From JAEHDI01 sp035455185 (lineage in GTDB: Bacteria > Acidobacteriota > Terriglobia > Bryobacterales > Bryobacteraceae), in contig DATIFQ010000293.1 in assembly GCA_035455185.1 (NCBI GenBank), positions 1 through 17,075 on the forward strand: DNA of 17,075 nucleotides, given 5' to 3'. The notes below the pieces were generated by a model. That model saw nothing but the letters and a program-made list of their open reading frames with translations. It did no database searches and was not told where the DNA came from. Of the stretch, positions 6,650-15,225 are shown piece by piece; the first letter of the stretch is position 1; the number at the start of each line of letters is the position of its first letter. Position numbers and translations under genes: made by a program.

Positions 6650-7560
6650 AACGACGCACATTCCTCGCAAACACGATGGCCGCCGCGGTGGTGCAGCCCA
6701 CCCCCGGCGAAGTCTTCATCGAGCGGCCCGTCTCCGGCAAGCCCCATGCCGGCAAGGTGTTGGCTGCTATCCAGCCACACTCCGACGACGTTCCGATCTT
6801 CTCGGCCGGCCTCGTCCTGAAGTTGATCGACGAAGGCTACACCGGCTACCTCATCCGCGTCACCAACGACGATATGGCCGGTCCCGGCACCGTCGGCGAC
6901 ACCGTCCTCGCCAACGAACGCGACAACCGCGAAGTCTCCCGCCTCCTCGGCCTCAAGCAGGTCTTCGACCTCAACTACAGCAACCATCAGATGGACCAGG
7001 AGTCGCCGCTCGAGATCCGAGCCCGCTTCATTTTTCTGTTCCGCTTGCTCAAGGTCGACACAATCATCTCCTACGATCCTTCTGGCCACTACGAGGAGAA
7101 CCCCGACCATTACGTCACCGCCCAGGCCGTCGAGGCCGCCTGTTGGATGGCGGGCATGAACAAGGACTATCCCGAGCACTTCGCCGCGGGTCTCCAGCCC
7201 CACGGTGTGCGCGAGCGTTACTACTACGCCCGCGGCCCGCAACTGGTGAACCGCGTGATCGACATCAGTGGCGTAATTGACCGGAAGGTCGAGGTGAACC
7301 TCGCCAACAAGGCCCAGGGACCCGCCGGAGAAAACGGCGCCCGCCTCCGCGCGCGCCTCGCGTCACAAAACCTGCGCCTCCCAATCCTCGGTGACTCCGA
7401 CGACACCGCGAACCGGCAGTACACGAAGCACTTCGTCTTGGCACGCGACGCCGAGTGGGGGAAAAAATATGGGCTGGAGTACGCGGAACCGTATCACTAC
7501 ATCGGCCCCGAGCCACCAGTCCTGGAGGACTACATCAAGAAGAACGCGATGCCTCTGTAG
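6646..7560 (+). CDS. PIG-L/LmbE-family deacetylase, Tat-like N-terminus
   Basis: A 304-aa protein. PIG-L proteins are zinc hydrolases that remove acetyl groups from N-acetylglucosamine-type substrates (for example MshB, BshB). The usual (A/S)HPDDE motif appears here as PHSDDV (P44-H45-S46-D47-D48-V49), and the second motif HPDH as NPDH (H155). The three zinc ligands of MshB (His, Asp, His) therefore seem present, but Pro is Ser and Glu is Val in the first motif. The start MKRRTFLANT looks like a Tat signal with a short hydrophobic part; export is possible but uncertain. ATG 6646 overlaps the acetyltransferase stop, so the pair is likely coupled. The substrate is unknown. Confidence 0.85.
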   Translation: MKRRTFLANTMAAAVVQPTPGEVFIERPVSGKPHAGKVLAAIQPHSDDVPIFSAGLVLKLIDEGYTGYLIRVTNDDMAGPGTVGDTVLANERDNREVSRLLGLKQVFDLNYSNHQMDQESPLEIRARFIFLFRLLKVDTIISYDPSGHYEENPDHYVTAQAVEAACWMAGMNKDYPEHFAAGLQPHGVRERYYYARGPQLVNRVIDISGVIDRKVEVNLANKAQGPAGENGARLRARLASQNLRLPILGDSDDTANRQYTKHFVLARDAEWGKKYGLEYAEPYHYIGPEPPVLEDYIKKNAMPL

Positions 7561-7635
7561 GGCAGGCGGCGGAGGCCAGACGCCGGCCGGAAACCCGGTG
7601 AACCGGTCCCAGCTCCGAAAAGAGAGCGATGGGCG

Positions 7636-7661
7636 GGAACTTCTTGCCGCTGAAAACCAAT
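7636..7661 (+). promoter_or_regulatory. Candidate ECF-type promoter upstream of the sigma factor gene
   Basis: GGAACTT at 7636-7642 equals the classic ECF/sigma-E -35 element. A weak -10-like CCAAT follows at 7657-7661 after 14 nt. If real, it would let the ECF factor read its own operon (start codon 7688). The -10 is poor, so this is tentative. Confidence 0.3.
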
Positions 7662-7687
7662 GCAGGATGAACACCAGGACCACCGTA

Positions 7688-8236
7688 ATGGAGCCGAGCA
7701 ACGAACAACTGTACTGCCGGACGCGAAAGGGTGATCAGGGCGCCATGGAGACGCTCTACGAGCGGTGCGAGCCCCCGCTGTACCGCTACGCATTTCAGCT
7801 TTCTGGCAGCCGCGCCGTGGCTGAGGAGGTCACGCACGAAGCCTTTCTACAAATTATCCGGCCCGAGTCGCGATTCAATCCGGACCGCGGTTCGCTCGAG
7901 GCGTACCTGTACGGAACAGTGCGGAATCTAATCCGGGCGGCGCGAAGGAGCCAGGCTGTGGAAGGGATTGAGGAGCCTGCCGCGGAAGACGACATTTTGC
8001 GCGCTCTGATCGACGAGGAGATGAGCCTGGCGTTGCACTCGGCCCTCCAGGAACTGCCGAGCCCTTTCCGCGATGCGGTGTTTCTGTGCGACCTGGAGGA
8101 GCGGAGTTACGAGGAAGCGGCGACTACCTTGGGCTGCCCGGTGGGAACAATACGTTCGCGGTTGCACCGGGCGCGGCAGTTGCTGGCAGCGAGGCTGAAG
8201 CCGCTCAGGCTATCGGCCGTTTCAATAGCGAGGTAA
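7688..8236 (+). CDS. ECF-type RNA polymerase sigma-70 factor
   Basis: A 182-aa protein. Sigma region 2 spans about residues 20-88, with LYRYAFQLSGSRAVAEEVTH (core binding) and a DRGSLEAYLYGTVRN stretch (-10 recognition). Region 4 spans about 117-170: ALQELPSPFRDAVFL, then the helix-turn-helix YEEAATTLGCPVGTIRSRLH, which reads the -35. The length and absence of regions 1 and 3 are typical of ECF factors. ATG 7688 has AGGA 8 nt upstream; an in-frame ATG at 7667 has only an abutting AGG and adds 7 residues. The next gene starts 5 nt after the stop, so this is an operon with a putative anti-sigma factor. A GGAACTT element upstream hints at autoregulation. Confidence 0.92.
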   Translation: MEPSNEQLYCRTRKGDQGAMETLYERCEPPLYRYAFQLSGSRAVAEEVTHEAFLQIIRPESRFNPDRGSLEAYLYGTVRNLIRAARRSQAVEGIEEPAAEDDILRALIDEEMSLALHSALQELPSPFRDAVFLCDLEERSYEEAATTLGCPVGTIRSRLHRARQLLAARLKPLRLSAVSIAR

Positions 8237-8241
8237 GCAAC

Positions 8242-8754
8242 GTGGATCGCAAGGACTGGTTGGAAGACGAAGAAGTGCTGCAGGAACCGATTCGCAGACT
8301 GCGGGCAATGCTGGCGGAGGAGCGGTCGCCCGAGTGGCGGAGGCAGCGGTTGATGGCCGAGTTCGTCAGGCTACATCGACGGTCGGGCGGTTGGCTGGCT
8401 TGGGCGACTCGCGCGGCTGCTGCCGCCTTGTTGGCGCTTGCTGTGACACTGGTCTGGCGGGGCGCTCCGGAGAGTGCTCAGCGCACCGGTATAGAGGTGG
8501 CTCAGCCTGGTATCTGGAACCACGTGCTGGATGGGTCGATGGACGAGAATGGGTTTGCGCCGATCCCATACGCCATGCCGCTAGCCGCCGGAGAGTGCAT
8601 ACGGGTGATGCGCACGGAGGTTACCGGGGCGGCCCTCGCCCAGATGGGCATGAGCCTCCCTTGGGGTTACGAGGACGACTTCGACGTGGATATCCTGTTC
8701 GGCGACGATGGATTTCCGCGAGCTGTTCGGATGGTCTCCAATACGGAGATCTGA
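8242..8754 (+). CDS. One-pass membrane protein, putative anti-sigma factor
   Basis: A 170-aa protein with GTG start; AGG lies 8 nt upstream at the end of the sigma gene. Residues 1-48 are charged and mostly helical (cytoplasmic), 50-72 form one membrane helix (GWLAWATRAAAAALLALAV), and 73-170 lie outside. The outer part ends in a block I remember from other acidobacterial proteins next to ECF genes (FDVDILFGDDGFPRAVRMV, residues 147-165). There is no HxxxCxxC zinc motif and no Cys in the inner part, so it is not a standard zinc anti-sigma protein. Its role is inferred from position: directly after the ECF factor, one membrane span, small inner domain. Confidence 0.65.
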   Translation: MDRKDWLEDEEVLQEPIRRLRAMLAEERSPEWRRQRLMAEFVRLHRRSGGWLAWATRAAAAALLALAVTLVWRGAPESAQRTGIEVAQPGIWNHVLDGSMDENGFAPIPYAMPLAAGECIRVMRTEVTGAALAQMGMSLPWGYEDDFDVDILFGDDGFPRAVRMVSNTEI

Positions 8755-8778
8755 GGATTGAGAGGGAGGATGAAGTCC

Positions 8779-9603
8779 ATGAACAAGACCGGACTAGCTA
8801 TTTTTGCGACACTCACGGCGGCGGCGATTCTATCGGCACAGGCCACACCCCCGGGCGGTCCGGTGCGCGGGCCATTTGGCGTGGTGGGCGGCGTGCCAGG
8901 AGGGGGTGCCGGTGGGTCCATTGTGGTCGGGCCGAAGCCGGACATGCTGATCCCCGGCGCGCCATTCTCGGGCGTGCAGGTCAGGGAAGTGAGGCAGAGT
9001 CTGCCGAATGGGAACCAGATCCAGCGCCTGGAAGATACCAAGTTTTACCGTGACGGGCAGGGACGTATGCGGATTGAGGTGCCCCAGCCCAACCCCACCA
9101 ATGACCGGGCGCCGGTCCTGATCGAGATCTTCGACCCCGTAGCGGGCGCTGCCTACATCCTGGATCCGTCGAACCTGACAGGCAGGAAGTCTGCTTTTCT
9201 GCTGCCCAAGACACAGGGTCGTTCGACGCGCAAGCGGCAGGCAGGTCAAGTCCAGGAAGAAGATCTCGGGATCAGGAAGGTCAATGGCTTCGAGGCGACC
9301 GGAAGGCGCGCTACGCAGACGATTCCGGCGGGCGCAATCGGCAACCGGCAGACGATCCTGAGTGTGACGGAAACCTGGACGTCCACGGTTCTGAAGATTC
9401 CAATACTGCATAAGCGCTCGGACCCGCGCTTCGGTGACTCTACGGTGCAACTGACCCAGATCGCACTCGGCGAGCCCGACCCCTCTCTGTTCCAGGTACC
9501 GGAGAACTACAAGCTGACCCCAGGTGGACCGTTCGGGCCAGGCATCGTGGGTGGCGTAAAGGCGGCCACAAAAAGCCCGGCGCGCGAGCGCTCGAAAGAC
9601 TGA
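8779..9603 (+). CDS. Exported Gly/Pro-rich protein of the ECF operon, unknown function
   Basis: A 274-aa protein with a clear signal peptide (MNKTGLAIFATLTAAAILSA, cut near residue 20). Residues 22-62 are Gly/Pro-rich. Two blocks look folded: 63-140 (QIQRLEDTKFYRDGQGRMRIE, then PVLIEIFDPVAGAAYILDP) and 160-245 (SVTETWTSTVLKIPILHKRSDPR, then EPDPSLFQVPENYKL). The second resembles acidobacterial secreted proteins of unknown function that often accompany ECF genes, perhaps with a LolA/RseB-like fold; this is inference. ATG 8779 is chosen because GGGAGGA lies 8 nt upstream and the signal peptide starts there; ATG 8770 abuts the same site. It starts 24 nt after the anti-sigma stop, so it is probably in the same operon and may be its envelope sensor or output. 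Confidence 0.7.
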   Translation: MNKTGLAIFATLTAAAILSAQATPPGGPVRGPFGVVGGVPGGGAGGSIVVGPKPDMLIPGAPFSGVQVREVRQSLPNGNQIQRLEDTKFYRDGQGRMRIEVPQPNPTNDRAPVLIEIFDPVAGAAYILDPSNLTGRKSAFLLPKTQGRSTRKRQAGQVQEEDLGIRKVNGFEATGRRATQTIPAGAIGNRQTILSVTETWTSTVLKIPILHKRSDPRFGDSTVQLTQIALGEPDPSLFQVPENYKLTPGGPFGPGIVGGVKAATKSPARERSKD

Positions 9604-9713
9604 CCGCGGTGCCCAGTTTGGCCTCCCTCGGCGTTGGAGACCGGTTTCCAGCCTGCCGCTGAGCCAGGTCACCGGCAATACTTACACAGAAGATTGATCT
9701 CAAGTCCTTTGCA

Positions 9714-9725
9714 ATCAGTACTGAT
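9714..9725. promoter_or_regulatory. Perfect 12-bp palindrome beside the sigma-54 promoter
   Basis: ATCAGTACTGAT is a perfect palindrome ending 3 nt before the TGG of the sigma-54 promoter at 9729. It could be a binding site for a dimeric regulator. Position and symmetry are the only evidence. Confidence 0.3.
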
Positions 9726-9728
9726 GTT

Positions 9729-9744
9729 TGGACCGGCGTTTGCA
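9729..9744 (+). promoter_or_regulatory. Sigma-54 (RpoN) promoter
   Basis: TGGACCGGCGTTTGCA fits the sigma-54 consensus TGGCACGN4TTGCW at 10 of 12 defined positions. The GG (9730-9731) and GC (9742-9743) pairs are at the required spacing. Transcription would start near 9755, about 55 nt before the small membrane protein gene at 9810. Confidence 0.6.
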
Positions 9745-9809
9745 TAGATCACTCACAGGCGGACCTGGGGTGAAGGGAAAGACTGGGATTAACCGCCAGA
9801 GGAGGAAAC

Positions 9810-9959
9810 ATGTTGTGGTTGATCTTCTGGATTCTTCTCGCGATGTGGTTGCTGGGAATGGTGACCTCTTACACGCTAGGGGGCTTCCTGCACATATTGC
9901 TGATCCTGGCAGTTGTCGCAGTTCTGATTCGGGTTATCCAGGGCAGGAATCCCGTCTGA
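9810..9959 (+). CDS. lmo0937-type small membrane protein
   Basis: A 49-aa protein with two hydrophobic helices. MLWLIFWILLAMWLLGMVTS forms the first, then TLGGFLHILLILAVVAVLIRVI forms the second, followed by a short polar end QGRNPV. The pattern (MLW start, WLLGxVTSYTLGGFxHILL, then VLIRxIxGR) matches the lmo0937/DUF5670 family of tiny inner-membrane proteins of unknown function, common in stress-linked bacterial gene groups. The start is well supported by GAGGAGGAAAC just before the ATG. A sigma-54 promoter lies about 55 nt upstream of this gene, and a SnoaL-like gene follows after 90 nt. Confidence 0.88.
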   Translation: MLWLIFWILLAMWLLGMVTSYTLGGFLHILLILAVVAVLIRVIQGRNPV

Positions 9960-10049
9960 GCATCTCATTGCTCTCGTTGACCCCCCAAGTTCATCGAAAT
10001 TCCGGGCGGGCCCCCGTCCAGGTGCTCGAGAATTTTAAGGAGATGCGAA

Positions 10050-10511
10050 ATGGCTACGCAACCAGCTACGAAGCCAGTGGAGCAGGATCTGCTCGATCTG
10101 GAGAAGCAATACTGGCAGGCGGTTAAGGACAAGGACGTGGACGCTGCGATGCACCTCACTGACGACCAGTGCCTCGTAACCGGCGCGCAGGGCGTGGCTC
10201 GGATCGACAGGGAAACGCTCGCAAGCATGTTAAAGGCGACGCCGTACACACTGAACGACTTTGAGGTGAGTGACGATGCGCACGTGCGGCTGCTACGCGA
10301 CGATGTCGCGATCGTCGCCTACAAGGTGCGCGAAGAGCTAACAGTGGATGGTAAGAGCCTGACTCTCGAGGCAGCCGACGCTTCCGCTTGGGTACGCCGC
10401 GACGGACGCTGGGTCTGTGCGCTGCACACCGAATCCATCAGTGGCGATCCCTTCGGTCGCAACGGGCGTCGCAAGTCTCGCCGGAGTTCTCGCCACGTCC
10501 GGAGGAGTTAA
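10050..10511 (+). CDS. SnoaL/DUF4440-like (NTF2-fold) protein with basic tail
   Basis: A 153-aa protein. Residues 11-131 show the pattern of NTF2-like DUF4440/SnoaL proteins: an N-terminal helix (DLLDLEKQYWQAVKDKDVDAAMHL), a middle helix with LASML, and strands ending in ASAWVRRDGRWVCALHTES. Such proteins have a cone-shaped pocket; some are enzymes and many have unknown ligands. The tail 137-153 is strongly basic (GRNGRRKSRRSSRHVRRS) and may bind nucleic acid or a membrane; it is outside the usual fold. AAGGAG 7 nt upstream makes the ATG secure. No signal peptide is seen. It probably shares the sigma-54 transcript with the lmo0937-type gene and is followed by a strong terminator. Confidence 0.78.
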   Translation: MATQPATKPVEQDLLDLEKQYWQAVKDKDVDAAMHLTDDQCLVTGAQGVARIDRETLASMLKATPYTLNDFEVSDDAHVRLLRDDVAIVAYKVREELTVDGKSLTLEAADASAWVRRDGRWVCALHTESISGDPFGRNGRRKSRRSSRHVRRS

Positions 10512-10522
10512 TTGGCAGGTCC

Positions 10523-10563
10523 GGAGACCGCGCTGCGTCGGCGCGGTCTCCACTTCAGTTTTT
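10523..10563 (+). terminator. Intrinsic terminator after the SnoaL-like gene
   Basis: A perfect 11-bp stem (GGAGACCGCGC 10523-10533 / GCGCGGTCTCC 10541-10551) with a 7-nt loop is followed by a T-run at 10559-10563, 7 nt after the stem. It ends the + strand transcript before the convergent receptor gene. Confidence 0.6.
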
Positions 10564-10571
10564 GATAGGCT

Positions 10572-10602
10572 CGTAGGGGCACACGAGCAGGGTGCCCCTA
10601 CG
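10572..10602. repeat. 11-bp perfect hairpin between convergent genes
   Basis: CGTAGGGGCAC (10572-10582) and GTGCCCCTACG (10592-10602) are exact complements with a 9-nt spacer. There is no T-run on either strand, so it is not a simple intrinsic terminator. It lies just beyond the stop of the receptor gene and may help end or protect that transcript, or be one copy of a dispersed palindromic element. Confidence 0.5.
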
Positions 10603-10612
10603 TCAGGCCTAC

Positions 10613-13600
10613 CTAAAAATGAATACGGCCCGTGTACTGCACTTCGCGGCCGTAGTTTCCGCCCGCTATAGATGTGCTCTTGCCGAACGCCGAGCTGGTC
10701 ACGCTCATGTTCGGCTGGCTGGGCATGAACGAGTTCGGGAAGTTGTAGAACTCCATGCGGAGTTCGAACTTCACCCGCTCGGTGATTTGGAAGTACTTCA
10801 CCGCCGTGGCGTCCCACTGCCAGAAGCCGGGACCTCGTAGCCCGTCGTAGTACCACGGATTCGTGCGCGGCGTGTAGGCCGGCAGAACCGAGCACTTCGA
10901 CGTATCGAACCACTGGCCGCGGGTCGGGTTGTCGATCTTCGGATCGCCAGTGCAATTCATCGCGCCGAAGGTCAGTTGCGGACCGCCGTTCCACATGAAG
11001 ATGTGGCTCGTGGCCCACCCGCCCACCAGAGCGTCCAGGATCCGGTTCGCGCCGCTCAGGTACTGCCGGCCCTTGCCGAACGGAAGCTCATAGGTGCCCG
11101 CGAGACGGACATAGTGCCGCGGGTCGCGCGTGTCGATCATGGTGAAGTTCTTGTTGTACGTCGCAATCGAGTCGAAGAACTCGTCACGAGTTTCGTGGCT
11201 GTAGTTGTAACCGAAGCTGAAGGTCAGTCCCTGAGCCATCGACCGCTCCGCCTTGAACTGCAAGGAATAATAGTGGTTGTCCTTGTCCCTCAGGAAGCGC
11301 TCCGTCAGCGTGCCATATTGTGGATACGGTGCCAGCAGGCTGTTCACGCTGACCGTCTTCTGCGTGCGGAGCGATCCCGGCATCTTGTCGGCCGGTAGGA
11401 GCATGTAGAACGGGTTCGCTACCGCTTTCGTAGTGGTGCCCTTGTACGTGTAGCCGTAGTTCGGGTCCACCATGTTCAGGTTGTAGTTGTAGTCTCCGCC
11501 CCACATGCTGGCGTCTTGCACGTTCCGACCGAGGTTCATGAAGAACGTCGTGTCCGTCAGGATCCGGAACGGAGCCTGCCGTTGCAGCGACACGTTGAAC
11601 CGGTCGTTGATCGGATGGATCATGTCTTGCGGGAAGAACGTTGCGTTGGCCCCCAGGTTTGTATAGCGTCCCAACGACTTACCGATCGGCGTTTGCAGCG
11701 GGTTCGAAACCGGGAAAGGATCGCTGATGATCGTCTGCGGCTTGCCTTCGATGGGTGAAATGATCGGCGTGCTCCGCGCGAATCCATCCTTCGGCCAGGA
11801 GTTGGTTTCCGGATAGATGGTCACCCACGGCACCGCATAGCGGGCGAAGCCGACCCGGAGCGCTGTGTTGTCATTGATCCGGATCGCCGCGCCGATTCGG
11901 GGCAGGAAGACGTTCTTCTGAGAGTTGAACACTCCTGGGTGGTCGTTGTCCGTGAATACCCACGCCCCGTTCCACTTGTACGGAATGCTGGCGATCGCAG
12001 TTACCTCCGCTGGCATCGTCACGCCGCCGGAGAGTTCCGGAATCGGGTTGGTCAGGTCGAGGTATCGCGAGTAGAGCCGGCTGTACTCCGAAGGCGCCGT
12101 CTCCAGCTCGTAGCGCAATCCGAGGTTGAGGGTGACGCGGCGCGTCAGCTTGATGTCGTCCTGGAAGAAGAAACCCCACATCTGCTGGTGGGAGTCCACC
12201 ATCGGGGTAATCTGCGCGTTCCCGGTGTTCGCCACGCCGAGCAGCATCGATGCGTACATGTCGCCGCTTGTCGCCGCGCTATAGCCAAGAAACGACTTCC
12301 CGGTGTCGATCGAGTTGAAGGTAAAAGAGCCCGGACCCGGGTTTCCATTCTGGTCGTATTGATAACGCAGCGACCAGCCCGCCTTCATGTGGTGGATGCC
12401 GCGGTCGTGCGTGACGTTCAGGTTCGAGTTGTGCGACCGCCCACGGACCAGCCACCAACTTCCGAACCCCGTATAGGCCGAGCCGTTGCCGCTAAAGTTG
12501 TACCGTGGGTAATAAATACCGGGCAGGCCTTCCAGCATCGGCTTGTACCAGCCGTTGGGATATAACCCGGCCCATACGCTCTCCGGTACCTGCGACCAGG
12601 CCGAGTTGTAGTCGTCCTCGAGATAGGTCGCGCCATAGCGCATATTCACTGTTGTGCTCGGGCTGACCATCCACAAGAAGTCGATGGCTGGGTTCAGCGA
12701 GTCCATCAGGCCGCCGTTGTCTGAAGGAACGGCAATCGTGCCGCCCCAGTTCGGGTTGTCCAGCCGCGTCTCGTACTTCGAGAATCGCGCGTACATGCGC
12801 CACTTGTCGTTGATGTTGTAATCGACGCGGTTGGAAATGTTCCAGTACTTCAGCCACCAGGCGTAGGAGATCAGGTAGTTGTTCATCCCGCTGGCATCGA
12901 TTCCGGGGCCATTGGGCTTCCATAGGTCGCTCGTGATCTTCGCCGACGTCGGATTGATCCGGTCGGACGGAATCTTATTGTTCGTGAACGGCGTCCGGGT
13001 GGCTGTGCCTGTGGCCGGGTCGAACACCGTCGAGAACGGATCGTAGATCATCCGCAGGCTGCCGTCCTTCTGGAAGGTCTGCGAGAAATCGCCCGTCCGC
13101 TGGAGGTCGGTCGGCATCGTCAGCTCCTTGCTCGACGGCTGCGTCGACTTCCATTGCTCGTACGTCTGGTAGAAGAACAGCTTGTTCTTCACGATCGGGC
13201 CGCCCACCGTGCCGCCCCAGATGTGGTTTTTCACCACGCTGAAGCCGCCGGTGACCCGGTTGGTCATTGCGTTCAGTGTCGGGTTGCGTCCGAAATAATA
13301 CCCGGTGCCGTGGAACTCGTTCGTGCCGGATTTCATCGACACGTTCAGCGTCCCGCCCGCGCTGAAGCCGAACTCGGCGTCCAGCGCGTTTTGCTGCACC
13401 GCCACTTCCTGCACGGCGTCCATCGACGGCATGTAGGAACCGCGGGCCGAAACACCGAGCGGTACGCCGTCCAGCAGCATGTCATTCTTGCCGCCCGTCC
13501 GGCCACCCACATCGAGGCCGTTCGACGACCACATGTAGAACGGGTTGCGGTGCGCCACGTCCCAGTACCGGTTGATTACCGCCGGGTTCAGCAGCGCCAG

Positions 13601-14074
13601 CGTGAAGGGGTTCCACGCCAGAATCGGAATGTCCTTCAACATGTTGCCTTGCACGGTCGTCGTCATGGTGCTGGTGTTGAACTGCACCGTGGCCACGTTC
13701 GCGGTGACCGTTACCGTCTCCGCCACTCCGCCGATGACCAGTTGCGCGTTCACCGTAACGTCGCCGCGCGTCAGAACGGCGATGTTCTCCTGAAGGTACC
13801 GGTTGAAGCCGGACATCTCCACTGAAATCGCGTACGTGCCTGGCTGCACGAAATCGAAGAGATACCGGCCCATTGCGTCGGTCTCTCTCGATGTCTCAAT
13901 GCCGGTATTCATGTTCCGGAGCGTCACCTTCGCCCCGACCACCGCCGCCTGGCTGGGGTCGGTGACAAAACCTTGCACCCTGGCCCTGTATTCCTGAGCG
14001 CTGGCCACACCGACCGCCACGCAGAGGATGACGACGAGCCAGACAGGCGCAAATCGAAAAGAGGAAAACTTCAT
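10613..14074 (-). CDS. Oar-like TonB-dependent receptor with carboxypeptidase-regulatory-like domain
   Basis: A 1153-aa outer-membrane protein. It has a signal peptide at 1-26 (VWLVVILCVAVGVASA), then a carboxypeptidase-regulatory-like/CNA-B-type domain at about 30-112 (ARVQGFVTDPSQAAVVGAKV, MGRYLFDFVQPGTYAISVE). A plug-like region follows at about 115-260 (VTVTANVATVQ, NDMLLDGVPLG, MPSMDAVQEVAVQQNALDAEFG) and a long barrel to the C-terminal RIHF, with a terminal aromatic. GGTLNVSMKSGTNEFHGTGYYF is typical of acidobacterial and Myxococcus Oar-like receptors. Such proteins take up or bind large substrates such as oligosaccharides or peptides using TonB energy; the ligand is not predictable. 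No TonB box is obvious. The start is secure: AAGGAGG with 7-nt spacing. It is single in its direction and divergent from ctaA. No SusD partner is present. Confidence 0.92.
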   Translation of the reverse strand: MKFSSFRFAPVWLVVILCVAVGVASAQEYRARVQGFVTDPSQAAVVGAKVTLRNMNTGIETSRETDAMGRYLFDFVQPGTYAISVEMSGFNRYLQENIAVLTRGDVTVNAQLVIGGVAETVTVTANVATVQFNTSTMTTTVQGNMLKDIPILAWNPFTLALLNPAVINRYWDVAHRNPFYMWSSNGLDVGGRTGGKNDMLLDGVPLGVSARGSYMPSMDAVQEVAVQQNALDAEFGFSAGGTLNVSMKSGTNEFHGTGYYFGRNPTLNAMTNRVTGGFSVVKNHIWGGTVGGPIVKNKLFFYQTYEQWKSTQPSSKELTMPTDLQRTGDFSQTFQKDGSLRMIYDPFSTVFDPATGTATRTPFTNNKIPSDRINPTSAKITSDLWKPNGPGIDASGMNNYLISYAWWLKYWNISNRVDYNINDKWRMYARFSKYETRLDNPNWGGTIAVPSDNGGLMDSLNPAIDFLWMVSPSTTVNMRYGATYLEDDYNSAWSQVPESVWAGLYPNGWYKPMLEGLPGIYYPRYNFSGNGSAYTGFGSWWLVRGRSHNSNLNVTHDRGIHHMKAGWSLRYQYDQNGNPGPGSFTFNSIDTGKSFLGYSAATSGDMYASMLLGVANTGNAQITPMVDSHQQMWGFFFQDDIKLTRRVTLNLGLRYELETAPSEYSRLYSRYLDLTNPIPELSGGVTMPAEVTAIASIPYKWNGAWVFTDNDHPGVFNSQKNVFLPRIGAAIRINDNTALRVGFARYAVPWVTIYPETNSWPKDGFARSTPIISPIEGKPQTIISDPFPVSNPLQTPIGKSLGRYTNLGANATFFPQDMIHPINDRFNVSLQRQAPFRILTDTTFFMNLGRNVQDASMWGGDYNYNLNMVDPNYGYTYKGTTTKAVANPFYMLLPADKMPGSLRTQKTVSVNSLLAPYPQYGTLTERFLRDKDNHYYSLQFKAERSMAQGLTFSFGYNYSHETRDEFFDSIATYNKNFTMIDTRDPRHYVRLAGTYELPFGKGRQYLSGANRILDALVGGWATSHIFMWNGGPQLTFGAMNCTGDPKIDNPTRGQWFDTSKCSVLPAYTPRTNPWYYDGLRGPGFWQWDATAVKYFQITERVKFELRMEFYNFPNSFMPSQPNMSVTSSAFGKSTSIAGGNYGREVQYTGRIHF

Positions 14075-14259
14075 CTATTTGCCTCCTTGGCTTTCAGAAA
14101 ACTGCTCTCTGTTTGCAGGGATGACCACCGGCTCCGACCCCAGTTGCTTACCGGTGGGAGGGAATTTCTGTCTGATCGCTTTGCCCTGTCGAATATCACC
14201 CACCCTGACGTGGGTTTGTCGCTCAGGACTTCGGTCTGCGGCACAATAGGAAAGTGCAA

Positions 14260-15186
<927 letters not shown>

Positions 15187-15225
15187 TCCTACGATCTGTG
15201 ACCGCGGTGGTATAGACTACATCCG

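Noticed and set aside
7561..7687. Riboswitch upstream of the ECF sigma gene
   Set aside because: Short GC-rich segments pair weakly and none of the known consensus boxes could be placed.
14198..14215. Inverted repeat ACCCAC/GTGGGT between the receptor and ctaA genes
   Set aside because: Only 6 bp arms with a 6-nt loop in a GC-rich region; no promoter or regulator context supports it.
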